A stretch of DNA of 64,000 nucleotides, from the NCBI RefSeq assembly GCF_000317515.1, contig NC_019738.1, positions 4,366,001 to 4,430,000 on the forward strand, read 5' to 3'. The stretch comes from Allocoleopsis franciscana PCC 7113 (GTDB lineage Bacteria; Cyanobacteriota; Cyanobacteriia; Cyanobacteriales; Coleofasciculaceae). This document shows positions 29,987 through 39,475 of this stretch, piece by piece. Every line of letters starts with the position of its first letter. Position 1 is the first letter of the stretch. Below the pieces are notes generated by a model. It worked only from the letters and a program-made list of their open reading frames with translations, was not told the DNA's origin and did not search any database. Position numbers and translations under genes: made by a program.

Positions 29987-30129
29987 GCCGCGCCTCGTTA
30001 TGCTTGAGAGTAGTTTAATCGTCCCACAAAATTGGGGATAAAACTTCTATCACCTGGAATAGGTGGGAATTAGGAATTGGGGCAATTCTCCAAGAGTCCT
30101 CCTGGTCTCCAATTACCCATTACCCATCT

Positions 30130-32391
30130 TTAAAATTGATAGCGAACACTAAAATAAAAGCCTCGGTCTTGAGCATTCTCGCCTCGATCATCGACCTTAA
30201 TTAAGGGATGACCATAGTCCACTCGCAGACTCAATCCCGGTTGGGCTTCCCAAATAATGCCCAAACCAATACCCGCTAAAAACCGTTGTGAGGGTAAAAA
30301 TTGATTATTCGGATTATCTGACTTATTCCAGACGACACCGGCATCGAAAAAGGGCGCGAGTTGAAAGATAGACGCACCCGCTTCATTTCGCTGTAGGGTA
30401 ATACGGTCTTCCACGGAGAAGCGCACCCCATTGTCACCGGAGCGGATGTTTTGCCGATAGCCTCGTAAGGATTGACCGCCCCCAATCACAAATTGTTGGG
30501 ATGGCAATAAACTATCCGGCGTGAGCTGAATGTCAGCTCCCACAATTAAGAAGTTATCCTCATTAAGAATTTGGACGCGCTGTATTTGACCCAGCCAGCT
30601 CACGAAACCCCCATCGGGTATAGGGTCAGGGTTAGTCGTGGCTCCCAAGGCACCGATGCCGAAACTAAAGAGCGATCGCAACGACCAAGCCCCTTTGACA
30701 TCGCGACGCAAATAATCTTGACCAAACTTAATCACTCTCGTACTACTCACCCCATTTTCATCCGGGCCAATGCCAAAAGGAGACGGTGAACCAAACAAAA
30801 AGGTCTGTCCTTCCTGGTAGGTAAATCCCAGAGATAAAGCCAATTCTTCCCTGGGTGAGCGAATTAACGGCTGCCGAAAACTCATCTCATACAGCTCAGA
30901 TTCCCCTCCAATATCAAAGACGTTCAGCGGTTCTTGGGTAATTCTATTACGACTCGGAGCGGCTCTGAGTTGCAGAGTTCCGTTCATTGGATTCAGGGGG
31001 ATGCGGTAGCTAAAGTCAAAACTATCCGCGCCACTGGTGGTCGTGTGGTAGTAGGAGGCGGCAATTTCATCTCCGTAGCCGGTCAGGTTGCGATAGAGCA
31101 AGTTGAGTCCCAACCGTTCGGAACCCACACTAGGCGGCGAGTAGTTGTCAATGCTGACACTGCCTTCAAAAGGATCAGCTTCAACCACCCGAACAATCAG
31201 AATGCTCTGTCCTACACCCGTTCCCGCTCGCAGCGACGCTTCTACATTCTCAAATAAGGGGTCGGCTCGGAGCAACCGCAATTGGTCTTCCAACTTACCC
31301 GTATTCAGTGGTTTGCCGGTACCCAACTGCACACGAGAGCGAATATAACCGGGTTTGACTCGGCGCGTTCCCTCGACTTGAATCTCTTCCAAACTGCCTT
31401 CGATCACGGCAATTTCTACAACCCCATCTGGAGGAATCACTTGATTAGCCAAAATCGCTCTAGAAGTGATGTAGCCCTGATCCAAGTACAATTGGGTGAT
31501 TTTATCGGCAACTTCTCTGAGTTGTTCCAGACTCAGGGTACGCCCCTCATAGGGTTGCACGATGGGATTGAGTTGCTGTGAACCAAAGACAGTACTACCC
31601 GTTACTTTGATCGTTTTGACGGGTATCGTCTGAGTGCTTGGCTCTGTTGTGGGTGTTGGGGTGGGTTGAGTCGGTGTCTGGTTGTTAGGAGATTCCAGTG
31701 TTGGGGTGGGTGAGGGTTGAATCGGTGAGGGTTGAGTCGGTGAGTTTACATCAGGTATTTCCAGTTTTGGGATAGGAGCCTGTTGAGTGGGTGAGTCTAT
31801 ATCGGGTATTTCCAGTTTTGGGATAGGAGACTGTTGAGTCGGTGAGGTTGAGTCCGGTGTTAGGGGGGCTGGAGTGGTAGATGGTTGTAAAAAGCGCTCT
31901 TGGTTGGGGTTGGGTTGTAGCTCCTGTGGGGGGATGGGTGGGGGAGTTGTCGGGATCTGCGCTTGTAGGAATAAGGGTGGGAGAAAGCTTTCACCGCTCA
32001 AAGGCATGAGCTTGGTGGGGGAGAGGGAAAATACAGAAAAAGCGGAGAAGTCTTCCCACTTGAGCCGCGAATTTGGGTGAACCTTCTCTGGCGTGCCGAG
32101 TAGCCCTGATGCGGCTTTGCTCACGGTAGCTGGGTGTGGACGCTCCTCACGCACCAGGCTGGGTTGCCATGCGACTTGCTGTGTCAGATAACCTAGGGAT
32201 TGAGGTGCCAGTGCTGGCAAAGGTTCCAAGAACGAGGGCGAAGCAGAAGTGCGCGGTGCGTTGTGGATCGGATCAAGACTGGAAGGGCTGGCTGAAAGTG
32301 TTGTTGTTGAGAAGGCAATTTCGTAGTCGTACTCCGGAAGAGAAATTGAGGGGTGGAATAGAGGTTTTCCTTCAAAATAGCTGTCTCCCAC
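30130..32391 (-). CDS. ShlB/FhaC-type two-partner-secretion outer-membrane transporter
   Basis: The 753-residue frame has a variable, Pro/Ser/Thr-rich N-terminal 260 residues. These include a 17-residue unit present twice (SPTQQ-[AS]-PIPKLEIPD). A POTRA domain follows (about 265-345, with SLEQLREVADKITQLYLDQG). The rest is the ShlB-type 16-strand barrel (about 370-753) ending in FYFSVRYQF, with the terminal Phe typical of outer-membrane proteins. Such proteins export a large TpsA partner, and none is visible nearby. The apparent GTG start lacks a signal peptide, which an outer-membrane protein needs. The overlapping upstream frame (32372-32722) may hold it. Confidence 0.85.
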   Translation of the reverse strand: MGDSYFEGKPLFHPSISLPEYDYEIAFSTTTLSASPSSLDPIHNAPRTSASPSFLEPLPALAPQSLGYLTQQVAWQPSLVREERPHPATVSKAASGLLGTPEKVHPNSRLKWEDFSAFSVFSLSPTKLMPLSGESFLPPLFLQAQIPTTPPPIPPQELQPNPNQERFLQPSTTPAPLTPDSTSPTQQSPIPKLEIPDIDSPTQQAPIPKLEIPDVNSPTQPSPIQPSPTPTLESPNNQTPTQPTPTPTTEPSTQTIPVKTIKVTGSTVFGSQQLNPIVQPYEGRTLSLEQLREVADKITQLYLDQGYITSRAILANQVIPPDGVVEIAVIEGSLEEIQVEGTRRVKPGYIRSRVQLGTGKPLNTGKLEDQLRLLRADPLFENVEASLRAGTGVGQSILIVRVVEADPFEGSVSIDNYSPPSVGSERLGLNLLYRNLTGYGDEIAASYYHTTTSGADSFDFSYRIPLNPMNGTLQLRAAPSRNRITQEPLNVFDIGGESELYEMSFRQPLIRSPREELALSLGFTYQEGQTFLFGSPSPFGIGPDENGVSSTRVIKFGQDYLRRDVKGAWSLRSLFSFGIGALGATTNPDPIPDGGFVSWLGQIQRVQILNEDNFLIVGADIQLTPDSLLPSQQFVIGGGQSLRGYRQNIRSGDNGVRFSVEDRITLQRNEAGASIFQLAPFFDAGVVWNKSDNPNNQFLPSQRFLAGIGLGIIWEAQPGLSLRVDYGHPLIKVDDRGENAQDRGFYFSVRYQF

Positions 32392-32722
32392 GGATAAGGG
32401 TGAGGAGTCCTTCTCTAAAGGATAGAGTCGGAATTTTTGCCGGGGATTGCTCCAGGTATCCCGCTTCTAGGACGTCCTGGATGTTACTTTCCGGGTTTTT
32501 AATGTCTTCTGATGCCTCTGGTGAAGCCGTTGGCGTTGCCGCATTCGCGTCTGTGCAGCAGGGCGAGGCATCAACATAGTGATTGGGAAAGACTAATACG
32601 CCGCCGATACTACCCGTAACAGCCATTCCCACACCAAATGGGGCTAGTTTCCGTACCAGAGACTTAGCTAGCAAGCCTTTGATCACAACCTCACACCTAC
32701 ACAATCCCATCTCGAAGCGCAT
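32372..32722 (-). CDS. 116-residue frame with a hydrophobic N-terminus, possibly the displaced start of the TPS transporter
   Basis: The frame begins MRFEMGLCRCEVVIKGLLAK and has a hydrophobic stretch LAPFGVGMAVTGSIGGVLVF, followed by an acidic Ser/Pro/Ala-rich linker. It overlaps the transporter frame by 20 nt in a different phase. The transporter frame stays open back to a TAG (minus strand, near 32468) and reads plausibly there (NPRQKFRLYPLEKDSSPL). Either a single indel near 32410-32470 split one gene, or this is a separate small membrane protein. I favour the first because the transporter otherwise has no signal sequence. Confidence 0.45.
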   Translation of the reverse strand: MRFEMGLCRCEVVIKGLLAKSLVRKLAPFGVGMAVTGSIGGVLVFPNHYVDASPCCTDANAATPTASPEASEDIKNPESNIQDVLEAGYLEQSPAKIPTLSFREGLLTLIRGRQLF

Positions 32723-32946
32723 GGGTTTCTTATTCTCCTTAGGTCAATGTCATCGAGAGATTTTGGTTCACCCCCCCTAGTGAGGAGATGTCCCCCAAAA
32801 GCTTTCTGTTGATGACGAATAGAAGCAAAAATTTTTGCCTTACATCGTTATAGCCGATTGCCTAGGCTCTCGATGCCACTGTGTTTATTTATTACAAATA
32901 AATTCATTGACTAACCGTATGCTCTACATCTCGGCGATATCTCTGG

Positions 32947-32975
32947 AAAAAAATCCCCCGACTATTGCCGGGGGA
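32947..32975 (-). terminator. rho-independent terminator of the DUF4912 gene
   Basis: CCCCCG (32955-32960) and CGGGGG (32969-32974) form a G+C-rich stem around an 8-nt loop. Read on the minus strand it is followed by a T-run (AAAAAAA on the plus strand at 32947-32953). It lies 28 bp beyond the stop of the DUF4912 gene, correctly oriented. Confidence 0.75.
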
Positions 32976-33002
32976 AAAGCTTAAGCTTTAATTAACAGCT
33001 TT

Positions 33003-34247
33003 CTACGCGAACCATTCTGGAACGGCTTCTTCTTTGGTGTTGGTGTTGCGTGATGGTGTTTCGCGGTTAAATTTCATGTGAATTGAGCGAGTCTGCTCTC
33101 CATCGGCTGCCACCCCGACAATTGGGTAGTCAATCAATCCATCTTGGAAGGACATCTGGAAGCGGAAAGTGCCATCGGGATTCAGCTTGATTGGACGTCC
33201 GCCAATGGTTACGGTGGCATCTGGCTCGGTAGCACCGTACACAATCAACTCAGCATCTGCAACTAACCAGAACTGGCGAGGACGCATTGGGATCGCAGAA
33301 GCGGAGAAGCCAGCCCCCGACATGCCAACACCGGACATGTTCAAACCAGATGCCGTCGGGACAGCCCACATGCCCACACCGGAGGGGAAGACATAGGAGC
33401 TGATGGATTGTTCGTGGATTGGGGCTTGCTGCATGGAACCGTATAGAGAACCGGCCACACGCTGAGCTTCGGCGGATTTCGCCATGCCAAAGATCGCGTC
33501 GTAGATCGCATTCGTACTGCCTTCTTGAGTTCCCGCGCTTGTCGCCATCCGCTTGCTGGGGGGAACCAACGTGTAGACAGTCTTGTCGCGTAAGTCTTCC
33601 TCCCAGCTAACGGTGATGAATTGATCTTCAATCCAGTCGGAGGGATAAACCGGAGGAACACGCACTGGGGCGGAACGAGCTAAAGTTAACCAGCGACCAT
33701 CGGCACAACGATAACCGATATCCACCGTGTAATCGCGATCGCTCACAGGCATGGGCAAGTACCATTCCCGTGCTAGTTCGTCACAAGGATATTCTTGGAC
33801 GCTATGGGGGCTTTGATAGTTAATGTCGATGTCGGTGACATCATAAATCCGTAGCGCTAGCTGTTGTCCGCCCTGACTCCGCAAGTCTTCTTTATGGTCA
33901 TTAGGAATATCCCAATAGGCATAACACCATTGGGGGTCGCGGGGCATCAGCACAATCCGGCTTTCACCGTAACCACCGGGTAAATCCCCTAACCCCTCAT
34001 CCACAGACGCGAGGGTACCACCAGTACGATCATCCTGACCTAATTCAAACTTTGCAGCTTCCACTTCTTCTTGTGCCTCCACTGTGCGAGATAGACTCGG
34101 AGAGATTTTTGTGCGTTGGATCTTTTGTATTTCTGCCAGCAATTGCGCTTTACGCATCCGGCTGTAACGAGAGATGCCGTACTCACTAGCGACTTTTCGT
34201 AGTTGCCGCAAGGTCATCTCTTCTAAAGGTGGGCGTTCTTTTGCCAT
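33003..34247 (-). CDS. DUF4912 protein with N-terminal SAP/Rho-N-like domain
   Basis: This 414-residue soluble protein begins with a small helical nucleic-acid-binding-like module (LEEMTLRQLRKVASEYGISR then KAQLLAEIQKI, residues 7-43), as in Rho N-terminal or SAP domains. A DUF4912 domain follows at about 95-215 (RIVLMPRDPQWCYAYWDIPN, LALRIYDVTDID, WYLPMPVSDRDYTVDIGY). The C-terminal part has a Gly/Met/Ser-rich linker and a beta-sandwich (LIVYGATEPDATVTIGGRPI). The function is unknown. A direct repeat lies upstream and a clear terminator downstream, so it is probably transcribed alone. Confidence 0.85.
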   Translation of the reverse strand: MAKERPPLEEMTLRQLRKVASEYGISRYSRMRKAQLLAEIQKIQRTKISPSLSRTVEAQEEVEAAKFELGQDDRTGGTLASVDEGLGDLPGGYGESRIVLMPRDPQWCYAYWDIPNDHKEDLRSQGGQQLALRIYDVTDIDINYQSPHSVQEYPCDELAREWYLPMPVSDRDYTVDIGYRCADGRWLTLARSAPVRVPPVYPSDWIEDQFITVSWEEDLRDKTVYTLVPPSKRMATSAGTQEGSTNAIYDAIFGMAKSAEAQRVAGSLYGSMQQAPIHEQSISSYVFPSGVGMWAVPTASGLNMSGVGMSGAGFSASAIPMRPRQFWLVADAELIVYGATEPDATVTIGGRPIKLNPDGTFRFQMSFQDGLIDYPIVGVAADGEQTRSIHMKFNRETPSRNTNTKEEAVPEWFA

Positions 34248-34420
34248 GATGTTTGCTCTCCAATATTTAAGACGGCATGTAGGTCAATCCTGATGAATGA
34301 AAGACAAAAATTTAGTTTGTCATACAGCTCTTAAAGTGCTGAATCTCCAGGCTTTTCAACTTTTAGTTACTCACCGTTTTTGATGTGTGATGCCCTGTTG
34401 GCTTTTGGCAAAGGGGTATC

Positions 34421-34464
34421 ATTCATACAGCTACTTGGGATCGATTCATACAGCTACTTGGGAT
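34421..34464. repeat. tandem 21-bp direct repeat
   Basis: ATTCATACAGCTACTTGGGA followed by T occurs at 34421-34441 and again at 34444-34464 (period 23 bp). It lies about 175-220 bp upstream of the DUF4912 start. The rest of the 34248-34916 spacer shows no gene; a GGGGAGTAATAACTCCCC hairpin is seen at 34834-34851. Confidence 0.55.
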
Positions 34465-34916
34465 TGAGCCAGCCGTCGATGAACTCAGAGATGCTAATCT
34501 CTTAGCATTTCTTCGGGATCGCTTTATAAAACTATGTAACAGAAGATCCCTGGGTTAGGTCAAGGGGATTAATCACCTGATTTTCGGTAAGTTGACGAAT
34601 TTACAGGCATGACGGGGATCGATTGTCATCATTTCATGACATTTAAGCTTCGGCTGGGATCAAGGGGGATCATATTGTCTGGAGATTTCCCAGGACTCTA
34701 TTCAGGCTTACTAACCGGGAATTGGAGGAAAGTCAAGGTTTGATGACAAAAGACAGAATACAGAGTGCAGCCTCCCTTCCTGGGATGGATTGGCACGAAT
34801 CAAACCGAATCAGGTTGAGCAAAAATAAGGAAGGGGAGTAATAACTCCCCTGCCCGCTTGCCTGCTTACCGTTGAACATAGAATCCCTGCCAATTAAGCG
34901 ACAGGGAGGTCAATTC

Positions 34917-35669
34917 TTAAGATTTCATCGCTTGCTCATAGCGTTTGTTCACTTCATCCCAGTTAATGACATTCCACCAAGCGGTTAAGTAATCAGCACG
35001 CTTATTTTGGTATTTCAGATAGTAAGCATGTTCCCAAACATCGTTACCCATAATCGGAAAGCTGCCCTCCATGAGAGGACTGTCTTGATTCGCCGTACTC
35101 ATTACTTGCAGCTTGCCATCTTTAGAACGAACTAGCCAAGCCCATCCACTGCCGAAACGCTTGGTTCCGGCTTCATTAAATTGCTGCTTAAATTTATCGA
35201 AGCTGCCGAAAGAATCTGTAATGGCTTTAGCGATCGCACCTTTGGGTTCTCCACCACCATTCGGCCCCATAATTTCCCAGAACATGGTGTGATTCACATG
35301 ACCCCCACCGTTGTTGCGTACCGTTGTCCGAATATCTTCCGGCACACTACTCAGGTTACGCAGCAAGTCTTCAGGACTCTTCCCTTTGAGTTGTGGGTAC
35401 TTATTGACAGCGTCATTCAAGTTTTTCACATAAGCCGCATGGTGCTTGTCATGATGAAACTGCATGGTTGCTTCGTCGATATGGGGTTCCAGGGCATTGT
35501 AAGCATAAGGTAGAGGGGGTAGTTTGAAAGTCTCTGTACCTGCCTGATTCTGCTTATTGTCTGAGGTCGGTTTTGCCGCAGGTTCAGCGGCACAGGCAAT
35601 ATTGGCCAAAGCCAATGTCCCTGTAGTGGCACCGAGTAACACGAGAAAATTGCGACGATTAAGAGCCAT
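34917..35669 (-). CDS. exported manganese superoxide dismutase
   Basis: This 250-residue Fe/Mn-family SOD has an export signal. The N-terminus [20 protein letters not shown] has a twin-arginine motif, and cleavage is likely near ACAAEP, so the enzyme should act in the periplasm or thylakoid lumen. The metal ligands are in [27 protein letters not shown] and [25 protein letters not shown] and [10 protein letters not shown] fit the Mn-type. It disproportionates superoxide to O2 and H2O2. ATG 35669 is chosen over an in-frame TTG at 35681. Confidence 0.9.
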   Translation of the reverse strand: MALNRRNFLVLLGATTGTLALANIACAAEPAAKPTSDNKQNQAGTETFKLPPLPYAYNALEPHIDEATMQFHHDKHHAAYVKNLNDAVNKYPQLKGKSPEDLLRNLSSVPEDIRTTVRNNGGGHVNHTMFWEIMGPNGGGEPKGAIAKAITDSFGSFDKFKQQFNEAGTKRFGSGWAWLVRSKDGKLQVMSTANQDSPLMEGSFPIMGNDVWEHAYYLKYQNKRADYLTAWWNVINWDEVNKRYEQAMKS

Positions 35670-35789
35670 AAGACTGATCAAATCCTGACAATTGACAGCG
35701 CTAGTATATCCTTGGGTGAAGTGTCCCGCTCGATTGTTGCTAGCCGGACTGCTAATCTTAATCCCAAGAGTTTTGGGAAATAAATCGGC

Positions 35790-36560
35790 ATGGGAGAACT
35801 TCGGGCATTAATTTTTGATGTTGATGGAACGTTAGCGGATACTGAACGGGATGGTCACCGAGTGGCGTTCAATCGTGCCTTTGCCAGATCGGGACTGCAT
35901 TGGGATTGGTCGGTTGAGTTGTATGGTGAATTACTGGCGATCGCAGGTGGCAAAGAGCGCATTCGCTTTTACATTAAGGAGTATCAACCGGATTTTGAGC
36001 CGCCTACCGATTTAGACAAATTTATCGCTGACCTTCATGCCATTAAAACTCGATATTATCAACAAATCGTCGCCGAGGGAGCCATCCCTTTGCGCCTTGG
36101 GGTGAAGCGATTGTTGAAAGAAGCAAGAGAACAAGGGATGCGCTTAGCGATCGCCACCACAGCCGCTTTGCCGAATGTTACCGCTTTATTAGAACATACC
36201 CTCGGTTCAGATAGTCCCTCTTGGTTTGAGGTGATAGCCGCAGGTGATATCGTACCCGCTAAAAAGCCCGCTCCAGATATTTATCATTATGTACTGGAAA
36301 CAATGGGTTTAGAGGCGCGGGATTGTTTGGTGTTTGAGGACTCCAATCACGGTTTCTGGGCATCTTCTCAAGCGGGATTAAAGACCGTTGTTACCGTCAA
36401 TCCTTACACACAAAACCAGGATTTTTCCGGTGCCTTATTAGTATTAACTGACCTGGGAGAACCCGATCAACCCTTTACTGTATTGGCTGGTGATGCTGGG
36501 GATTGGAAGTACTTGGATATGTCACTGGTGCATCACTTGCACTCTGTACACTCGGATTGA
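35790..36560 (+). CDS. HAD-superfamily phosphatase (CbbY-like)
   Basis: This 256-residue soluble hydrolase starts with motif [21 protein letters not shown] (nucleophile Asp at DVDGT). It has a helical cap ([20 protein letters not shown]), motif II AIATTAA, motif III Lys in [10 protein letters not shown] and motif [14 protein letters not shown]. It is closest to CbbY/beta-phosphoglucomutase-like enzymes that remove phosphate from sugar phosphates such as xylulose-1,5-bisphosphate (family knowledge; substrate inferred). It is transcribed divergently from the SOD gene across 120 bp. Confidence 0.88.
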   Translation: MGELRALIFDVDGTLADTERDGHRVAFNRAFARSGLHWDWSVELYGELLAIAGGKERIRFYIKEYQPDFEPPTDLDKFIADLHAIKTRYYQQIVAEGAIPLRLGVKRLLKEAREQGMRLAIATTAALPNVTALLEHTLGSDSPSWFEVIAAGDIVPAKKPAPDIYHYVLETMGLEARDCLVFEDSNHGFWASSQAGLKTVVTVNPYTQNQDFSGALLVLTDLGEPDQPFTVLAGDAGDWKYLDMSLVHHLHSVHSD

Positions 36561-36981
36561 CTAGTGCAAGAAGGCAGTAGACAGGAGGCAGGAGGCAGAA
36601 GGGATATTGGTTGTACAGGAAGCTTTTTGACTTTTTTGAACGGGTGGGGTATTTTCGCCCCGTTGCACTAGGCACTACGACTCTCGACGGCTACAGGTCA
36701 ACTTATGCCTACGTTATCCTGCTTGAGAAGTACAACTTGAGCCAACCATCCGGAATCAGCTTCTGCCATTTTGAAGCATCTTTACAAGCAAGGCACGAAA
36801 TTTACATCAGACTTATTGCATAAATGTCGAAGCTCATAGCGATACATTCTATAGCAACATAAATGTAATTCATTGAGTGCAATCACTCTAGAATGCTGTG
36901 CTTGATGAGTGACTTGTTTTTAGAGTTTGCTCTGTCAGTTCGACCATTCAACTTTTACAGATTGTTTTAAGGTTTACTACA
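36561..36981. other. 421-bp intergenic region
   Basis: The left end holds a word repeat of GGCAG/GGAGGCAG units (36573-36600). A 70-codon frame at 36611-36823 starts with TTG, has no ribosome-binding site and no recognisable domain, so it is not called. No hairpin terminator is obvious. Confidence 0.35.
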
Positions 36982-37323
36982 GTGACAAGTGGAATATTTC
37001 CTTCACCAGACCATCTACAACCTGAGGAAACAAGTGCAAAACAGCAACAACAGCCACTATCTTCGGCAGTAAAATCCGCTTCATCAAAAAACCAGCTAGA
37101 AGCTTTTGCTTTATTTTGTGTGCAGTATCCTAACTTTTTTAAGTTTATATTCCAGTGTCTTTTAACGGCAGTTGTTTTGGGTTTTTGTATGACTCAATTA
37201 GCTAAGGATACAGAAAAAGATAATGCTTTATACTGGAGTGGTATAACCTCGATGATGGCGTGGTGGATGCCATCTCCTAACTCTGGAAAGAGTTCTTCAT
37301 CCGATGAAAGCGCTGAATCTTAG
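36982..37323 (+). CDS. small membrane protein of unknown function
   Basis: The 113-residue product has a polar Gln/Ser-rich N-terminus, a hydrophobic helix FFKFIFQCLLTAVVLGFCM (about residues 50-68), a second weaker hydrophobic patch YWSGITSMMAWWM and a Ser-rich tail. The start is GTG at 36982 after TTTAAGGTTT. I recognise no family. It ends 24 bp before the convergent sensor-kinase gene. Confidence 0.5.
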   Translation: MTSGIFPSPDHLQPEETSAKQQQQPLSSAVKSASSKNQLEAFALFCVQYPNFFKFIFQCLLTAVVLGFCMTQLAKDTEKDNALYWSGITSMMAWWMPSPNSGKSSSSDESAES

Positions 37324-37347
37324 GAAGCCAAGTCGTCTGTTGAACAG

Positions 37348-39036
37348 TTAACAGGTCTGATGGGAAGAGGATGTAATCGGTAGCGTAAACCAGAAGCGAG
37401 CGCCTGTTCCCGGACTACTTACCGCTCCAATCTTTCCCCCATGAGCCGTAATGATTTGACGACAAATGTAGAGTCCTAATCCAAAACCAAGCGAGCGTTT
37501 AATTGAGGAACCTCGACGATATAAATCGAACAGGTGTTCACATTCTTTTTGAGCCATCCCCACGCCATTATCCTGAATGATACAACAAACTAAAGTCCCT
37601 TCAATTTCGGCTTGTAGCTTCAACGTCAGTCCTGGTGGATTGTGATTTAAGGCATTGGAAATCAAATTTTCAAACACGCGCCACAGTTGTGTTGAATCGG
37701 CATTGATTTGGGGTAAATCGGCTGGAATTAAATTGATCACAGTGGCTTGATTTTTGGTTAATATGGGTTCCAAGTCAGCCACAACTTCCTGAATAAATGG
37801 ATACAGTTCTAGGGGTTGGCAGTGAATGACCATCCCTTTGACTTCATTAACTTGGGCTTCTAGGAGGGTGTTAATTAAGTTAAGTTGGCGATCGCCACTT
37901 TGAATCATCCGCTCTAAAATCCGACGAGGCAGTTCAATTTTGTCTCCGGACTGCTGCTCTAAGTTTTTCAGCACCATTAATGTTCCCGTTACGGGATTAC
38001 GCAGGTCATGAGAAACGGCATGAAAAAAAACTCGTAGGGCTTCTTCTGAAAGTTTGCGATCGGTAATATCTTCAACTAATCCTTCATAATACAACAGGAT
38101 ATTCTGCTCATCCCGTACCTCTCGTGCATTGATATTAATCCAAATTACATTACCGTCTTTACGATAGATTTGTGCCTCAAATTCCGATACCATGCCATTA
38201 TGCTGCATTATTTTCATGCACTCGGCATAACAGTTGGGGTCAACAAACAATTGATGTTGAATATCTGTAAGAGATTCGATCAATTCCTCTGGTGAATTGA
38301 AGCCATAGATTCGTGCGAGTGCAGGATTTGCTGTAATATAACCACCTTGAGGAGAACTCTGAAAAATCCCTTCCAGTGCATTCTCAAAAATACTGCGGTA
38401 TTTCGCTTCAGCCGCCTCTACTCGTTGATAGGCGAGTTCCAATTCTCGACGAGCGGAAAATTCAGCTTGTTGCAAGCGTTCGTATAAGTAAACTGATAAG
38501 TCACAAACCAAACAGACCCAAAATAGAGGTAAAGTACCTGCAACATAATCCAGCACGCGGTCATAGGCTGACAAACTCAGCGCTGCATTCACGACCCAAT
38601 AGCAGACGTAAGCAATGAATTGAGAGGTGACATGAAGCCGCCAACGCACTGGAATTAGGGTCGCCTGGATAATAAATACAATCATCCAGAGGGGCTTTAG
38701 TAATATAGGAACACGGTATAGGGCGACGGTCGTCTGAGTCACGATTGTTAACGACCAGGAAAAAGCGAGAAACATTGCTCCTGGGTAACGACGACCTAAC
38801 GGTGTTTTGTGCAGCCAATAGCAGGTGATGAGGCAAAATGCTACAACAGCACTGCTAATGAAATAGGACGATTTGAAGGGTTTTTGCTCTGCTAAATCTT
38901 CAACGGTTGCCCAAAAGAAAAAGATGACCATTGTGAAAATAAAGGACATCCCCACCCACAAGGCAATCCGCAGGCGCTTCCAGAGGAACTGCTGTCGCCA
39001 TGCTTGATAGTCGGCGGCAAGGGTATTTGTTGCCAT
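37348..39036 (-). CDS. membrane-bound PAS sensor histidine kinase
   Basis: The protein is about 562 residues from ATG 39036 (MATNTLAADYQAWRQQFLWK). About six hydrophobic helices make a membrane sensor (residues 25-190), followed by a coiled coil and a PAS/PAC domain (about 215-335, IFENALEGIFQSSPQGGYI). The phosphoacceptor region is FFHAVSHDLRNPVTGTLM (H-box), and the ATPase domain has ENLISNALNHNP, DNGVGM and GFGLGLYICRQII. It should autophosphorylate and signal to a response regulator, none of which lies nearby. The open frame continues upstream to 39291, but this adds 85 residues that include a translated 15-bp repeat; I regard that extension as doubtful. Confidence 0.88.
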   Translation of the reverse strand: MATNTLAADYQAWRQQFLWKRLRIALWVGMSFIFTMVIFFFWATVEDLAEQKPFKSSYFISSAVVAFCLITCYWLHKTPLGRRYPGAMFLAFSWSLTIVTQTTVALYRVPILLKPLWMIVFIIQATLIPVRWRLHVTSQFIAYVCYWVVNAALSLSAYDRVLDYVAGTLPLFWVCLVCDLSVYLYERLQQAEFSARRELELAYQRVEAAEAKYRSIFENALEGIFQSSPQGGYITANPALARIYGFNSPEELIESLTDIQHQLFVDPNCYAECMKIMQHNGMVSEFEAQIYRKDGNVIWININAREVRDEQNILLYYEGLVEDITDRKLSEEALRVFFHAVSHDLRNPVTGTLMVLKNLEQQSGDKIELPRRILERMIQSGDRQLNLINTLLEAQVNEVKGMVIHCQPLELYPFIQEVVADLEPILTKNQATVINLIPADLPQINADSTQLWRVFENLISNALNHNPPGLTLKLQAEIEGTLVCCIIQDNGVGMAQKECEHLFDLYRRGSSIKRSLGFGLGLYICRQIITAHGGKIGAVSSPGTGARFWFTLPITSSSHQTC

Positions 39037-39063
39037 GCCGAAGCCGGTATGCTCTTCGACCAT

Positions 39064-39112
39064 GCTTCCCTTCGGGACGCTTCCCTCCGGGACGCTTCCC
39101 TCCGGGACGCTT
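39064..39112. repeat. 15-bp tandem repeat (CTTCCCTCCGGGACG)
   Basis: Three units, CTTCCCTTCGGGACG and twice CTTCCCTCCGGGACG, are followed by a CTTCG half unit and a GCGAACGCGAACGCAAACGC tail. Each unit contains an inverted core (TCCGGGA). On the minus strand it would encode SVPEGSVPEGSVPKGS if the sensor kinase started further upstream. Confidence 0.7.
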
Positions 39113-39475
39113 CGCGAACGCGAACGCAAACGCTTGGCGACTGTCGCGTGACCCGATGCCGCTAATCTTGACGTTAAGGGCAATAATGCGCTGGCAACAG
39201 TTCGTACTCTCCCGAAAAAGCGATGCCCAAGGCGGTTCCGGTTCGCTTGGCGACCATCGCCCCATGTCTTGCCCTCCCGTTTCTGGCTCATCGGTCAACT
39301 CACTCAGCCAATACTGATTCATCGTAACCACCTACCCGGTTGGATGGTACTACAACTGGAGCGAGGTGGACTTCACCCAATCAGGGTGCTTTTTCCTTGG
39401 GGCAGGGGCGGACAGGATGCCCACCCTACAATTAGATATTTTTTGATAAGGGATAGCATAATAGTCGAAGTCCTT

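Noticed and set aside
36611-36823. 70-codon open frame starting with TTG
   Set aside because: No start signal and no recognisable motif; it lies after a word repeat in an ordinary spacer.
39064-39112. Possible CRISPR-like array
   Set aside because: The units are contiguous 15-bp repeats with no spacers; the 14-bp repeat at 49621 fails for the same reason. No cas gene is present.
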